Source of the DNA: Glossina fuscipes
Taxonomy: Eukaryota; Arthropoda; Insecta; Diptera; Glossinidae
Length of the DNA stretch: 64,000 bases
NCBI RefSeq assembly: GCF_014805625.2
Contig: NW_023998415.1
Location: 22,813,448 to 22,877,447 of the forward strand
Direction: 5' to 3'
Shown: positions 62,701 through 64,000 of the stretch, one piece after another
Layout: each line of letters starts with the position of its first letter
Numbering within the stretch: position 1 is the stretch's first letter
Notes under the pieces: model-generated
What the model was told of the DNA's origin: nothing
The model's input: only the letters and a program-made list of their open reading frames with translations
The model's database searches: none
Translations under genes and position numbers: made by a program

Positions 62701-64000
62701 ATTTGATAATTAGTATATGAAAGCTGACTTATAATGTGTTGTAATGGAAATAGAACCTAACGTTAGATAACTTGCAAGAACCCTACGAAGTACGTTTAGT
62801 ATCCCTGCAGCATCATAAACATAATTTCATTATATCTTACAGCGACCCATCTCAGCCAAATCTAAGAAATACGAAGCCTAATTAAACCGTAAACCAAAAA
62901 TTCGCCATATCTGCGAAAAATAGATCCTTAGCGAAACCGTGCTGAATAGCGCTTGCAATAAAAACAAAAAAAAAATTAAAAAAAAAAATTTTACGAATAC
63001 TAACATGAAAGTTGTTTTTTAGTCTCTTCTTCAATCATCTTTGGTGTTAAAATGGTATAAAAAGTGGTAACGGAAGCTTTGGTTGAATCTGAATTCGATA
63101 GGGAAGCGCCTTGTCAGATTTAGTACAAAACTTTAGTAAAATAAAAATTTTATTTATTCTGGATATTGAGCGTACATACGAGAAGAACGCTATGATACTC
63201 TATGCAGGCATACAAAAGCAAAGATAGCGGGTATTTCCCATACATTGTTCAATTAATTCGAACGTATTGAGTTGATTCAAAGCAGAAAGAAGGATGCAAA
63301 AGTAACTCCACGATTTCGCTAGTGTTTTCAAGAAAGAGGTAACAGGCAGATCGTTTCCATGATGTAAAATCCATCCTCAGAATTGAGAGACGCAACAAAG
63401 AGCTACACCATTCTTCACCTGATCTTTACCGCACAAATACACTTCACTGGGCGACATGAATAGAAGAGAAATATGGGCGAGAGCAAATCAGAAGCTGGTT
63501 CGTACATTTATTTATAACAGATACTTATGAAGATAATGAAAAAATTGAATGCATGTGAATTGATATGATCCGCCTGCAAACATGCACACATCATAGGCAA
63601 AACATTTTTAACCACCAAGCGAAATCTAGTAGAAATGGTAATACAAGTATTTCAAGGGGGCCGTATGTCGTGTCAGCGTAAAAAATTGGCATTCTTTTGA
63701 TTAACAAAAGGGTTTTACTTCTTATTATGTACGGTATGATGTGAGGTGGTGTGTATGGAATCTTTGTCATATGGCGAATATAATATTATCACTTGTTTTC
63801 ACTTCAATTGTTCCACCATGAAAATTGTTGAAAATTATTATTCGCAATCATTTTTATTGTTTTTTTTTTTTTTTTTTTTTTTGACATAGATACTGTATCG
63901 GTTTCTTACAGTTAAGTAAATATATTATCTTTGCATAAACGTGAATGCAGTCTTCCGTTGGTTTCTACCATGCGCTTATTCATTTAAAGGTACTCTGTTG

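Larger units (their letters stand above)
32963..64000. other. About 31 kb without a recognised gene
   Basis: All open frames are short and either low-complexity or inside repeats. I found no conserved domain, no run of exons and no RNA gene. The region holds family-1 and family-2 repeats, a Tc1-like relic and many microsatellites, listed separately. It may be intergenic or intron of a gene whose exons lie outside. Stretches such as 33240-35600, 36950-39650, 44170-47000, 49500-53300 and 57000-64000 show nothing beyond AT-rich unique-looking DNA and homopolymer runs. Confidence 0.55.

Overview
The window looks like part of an AT-rich higher-fly (cyclorrhaphan/schizophoran Diptera) nuclear genome. 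The evidence is spliced genes with GT-AG introns, long A/T and dinucleotide runs, decayed mariner and Tc1-like transposase relics, and dispersed repeats of the '...gtccgtctgtctg...' type that are common in Drosophila, tsetse and calyptrate flies. The species cannot be fixed from sequence alone. A tsetse-like (Glossina) or related fly is my best guess, at low confidence.

The one gene I can support is the fly orthologue of myocardin-related transcription factor (Mrtf, also called mal-D), on the + strand. I reconstruct four coding exons: 14837-15865, 15967-16110, a 66-nt exon at 25318-25383, and a 4.8-kb terminal exon at 26206-30986. All junctions are phase 1 and rejoin in frame. The visible protein is about 2,006 residues with the 66-nt exon, or 1,984 without it. 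It has three actin-binding RPEL motifs, a basic box, a Gln-rich segment, a SAP domain, a leucine-zipper-like coiled coil, polyQ and polyA runs, and acidic C-terminal activation segments. The N-terminal initiating exon is not identified and must lie upstream of 14837, either in this window unrecognised or outside it.

The most interesting observation is the 66-nt exon. It is too short to appear as an ORF, sits at the end of a 9.2-kb repeat-filled intron, and encodes RPEL1, the first of three G-actin sensors. Its flanking introns are both phase 1, so including or skipping it leaves the frame intact. This would allow a splice-controlled switch between three-RPEL and two-RPEL forms.

The rest is non-coding as far as I can see. 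Positions 1-14836 are upstream or first-intron sequence with mariner relics. The 16111-25317 intron holds mariner and Tc1-like relics and several copies of a short repeat family (family 1) whose ends carry a conserved palindrome. A 3' UTR follows the stop, then a 100-N assembly gap (32863-32962). About 31 kb of apparently gene-free DNA follows, with family-1 and family-2 repeats, a Tc1-like fragment nested inside a family-1 copy, and many microsatellites. No RNA genes, CRISPR arrays or operons were seen.
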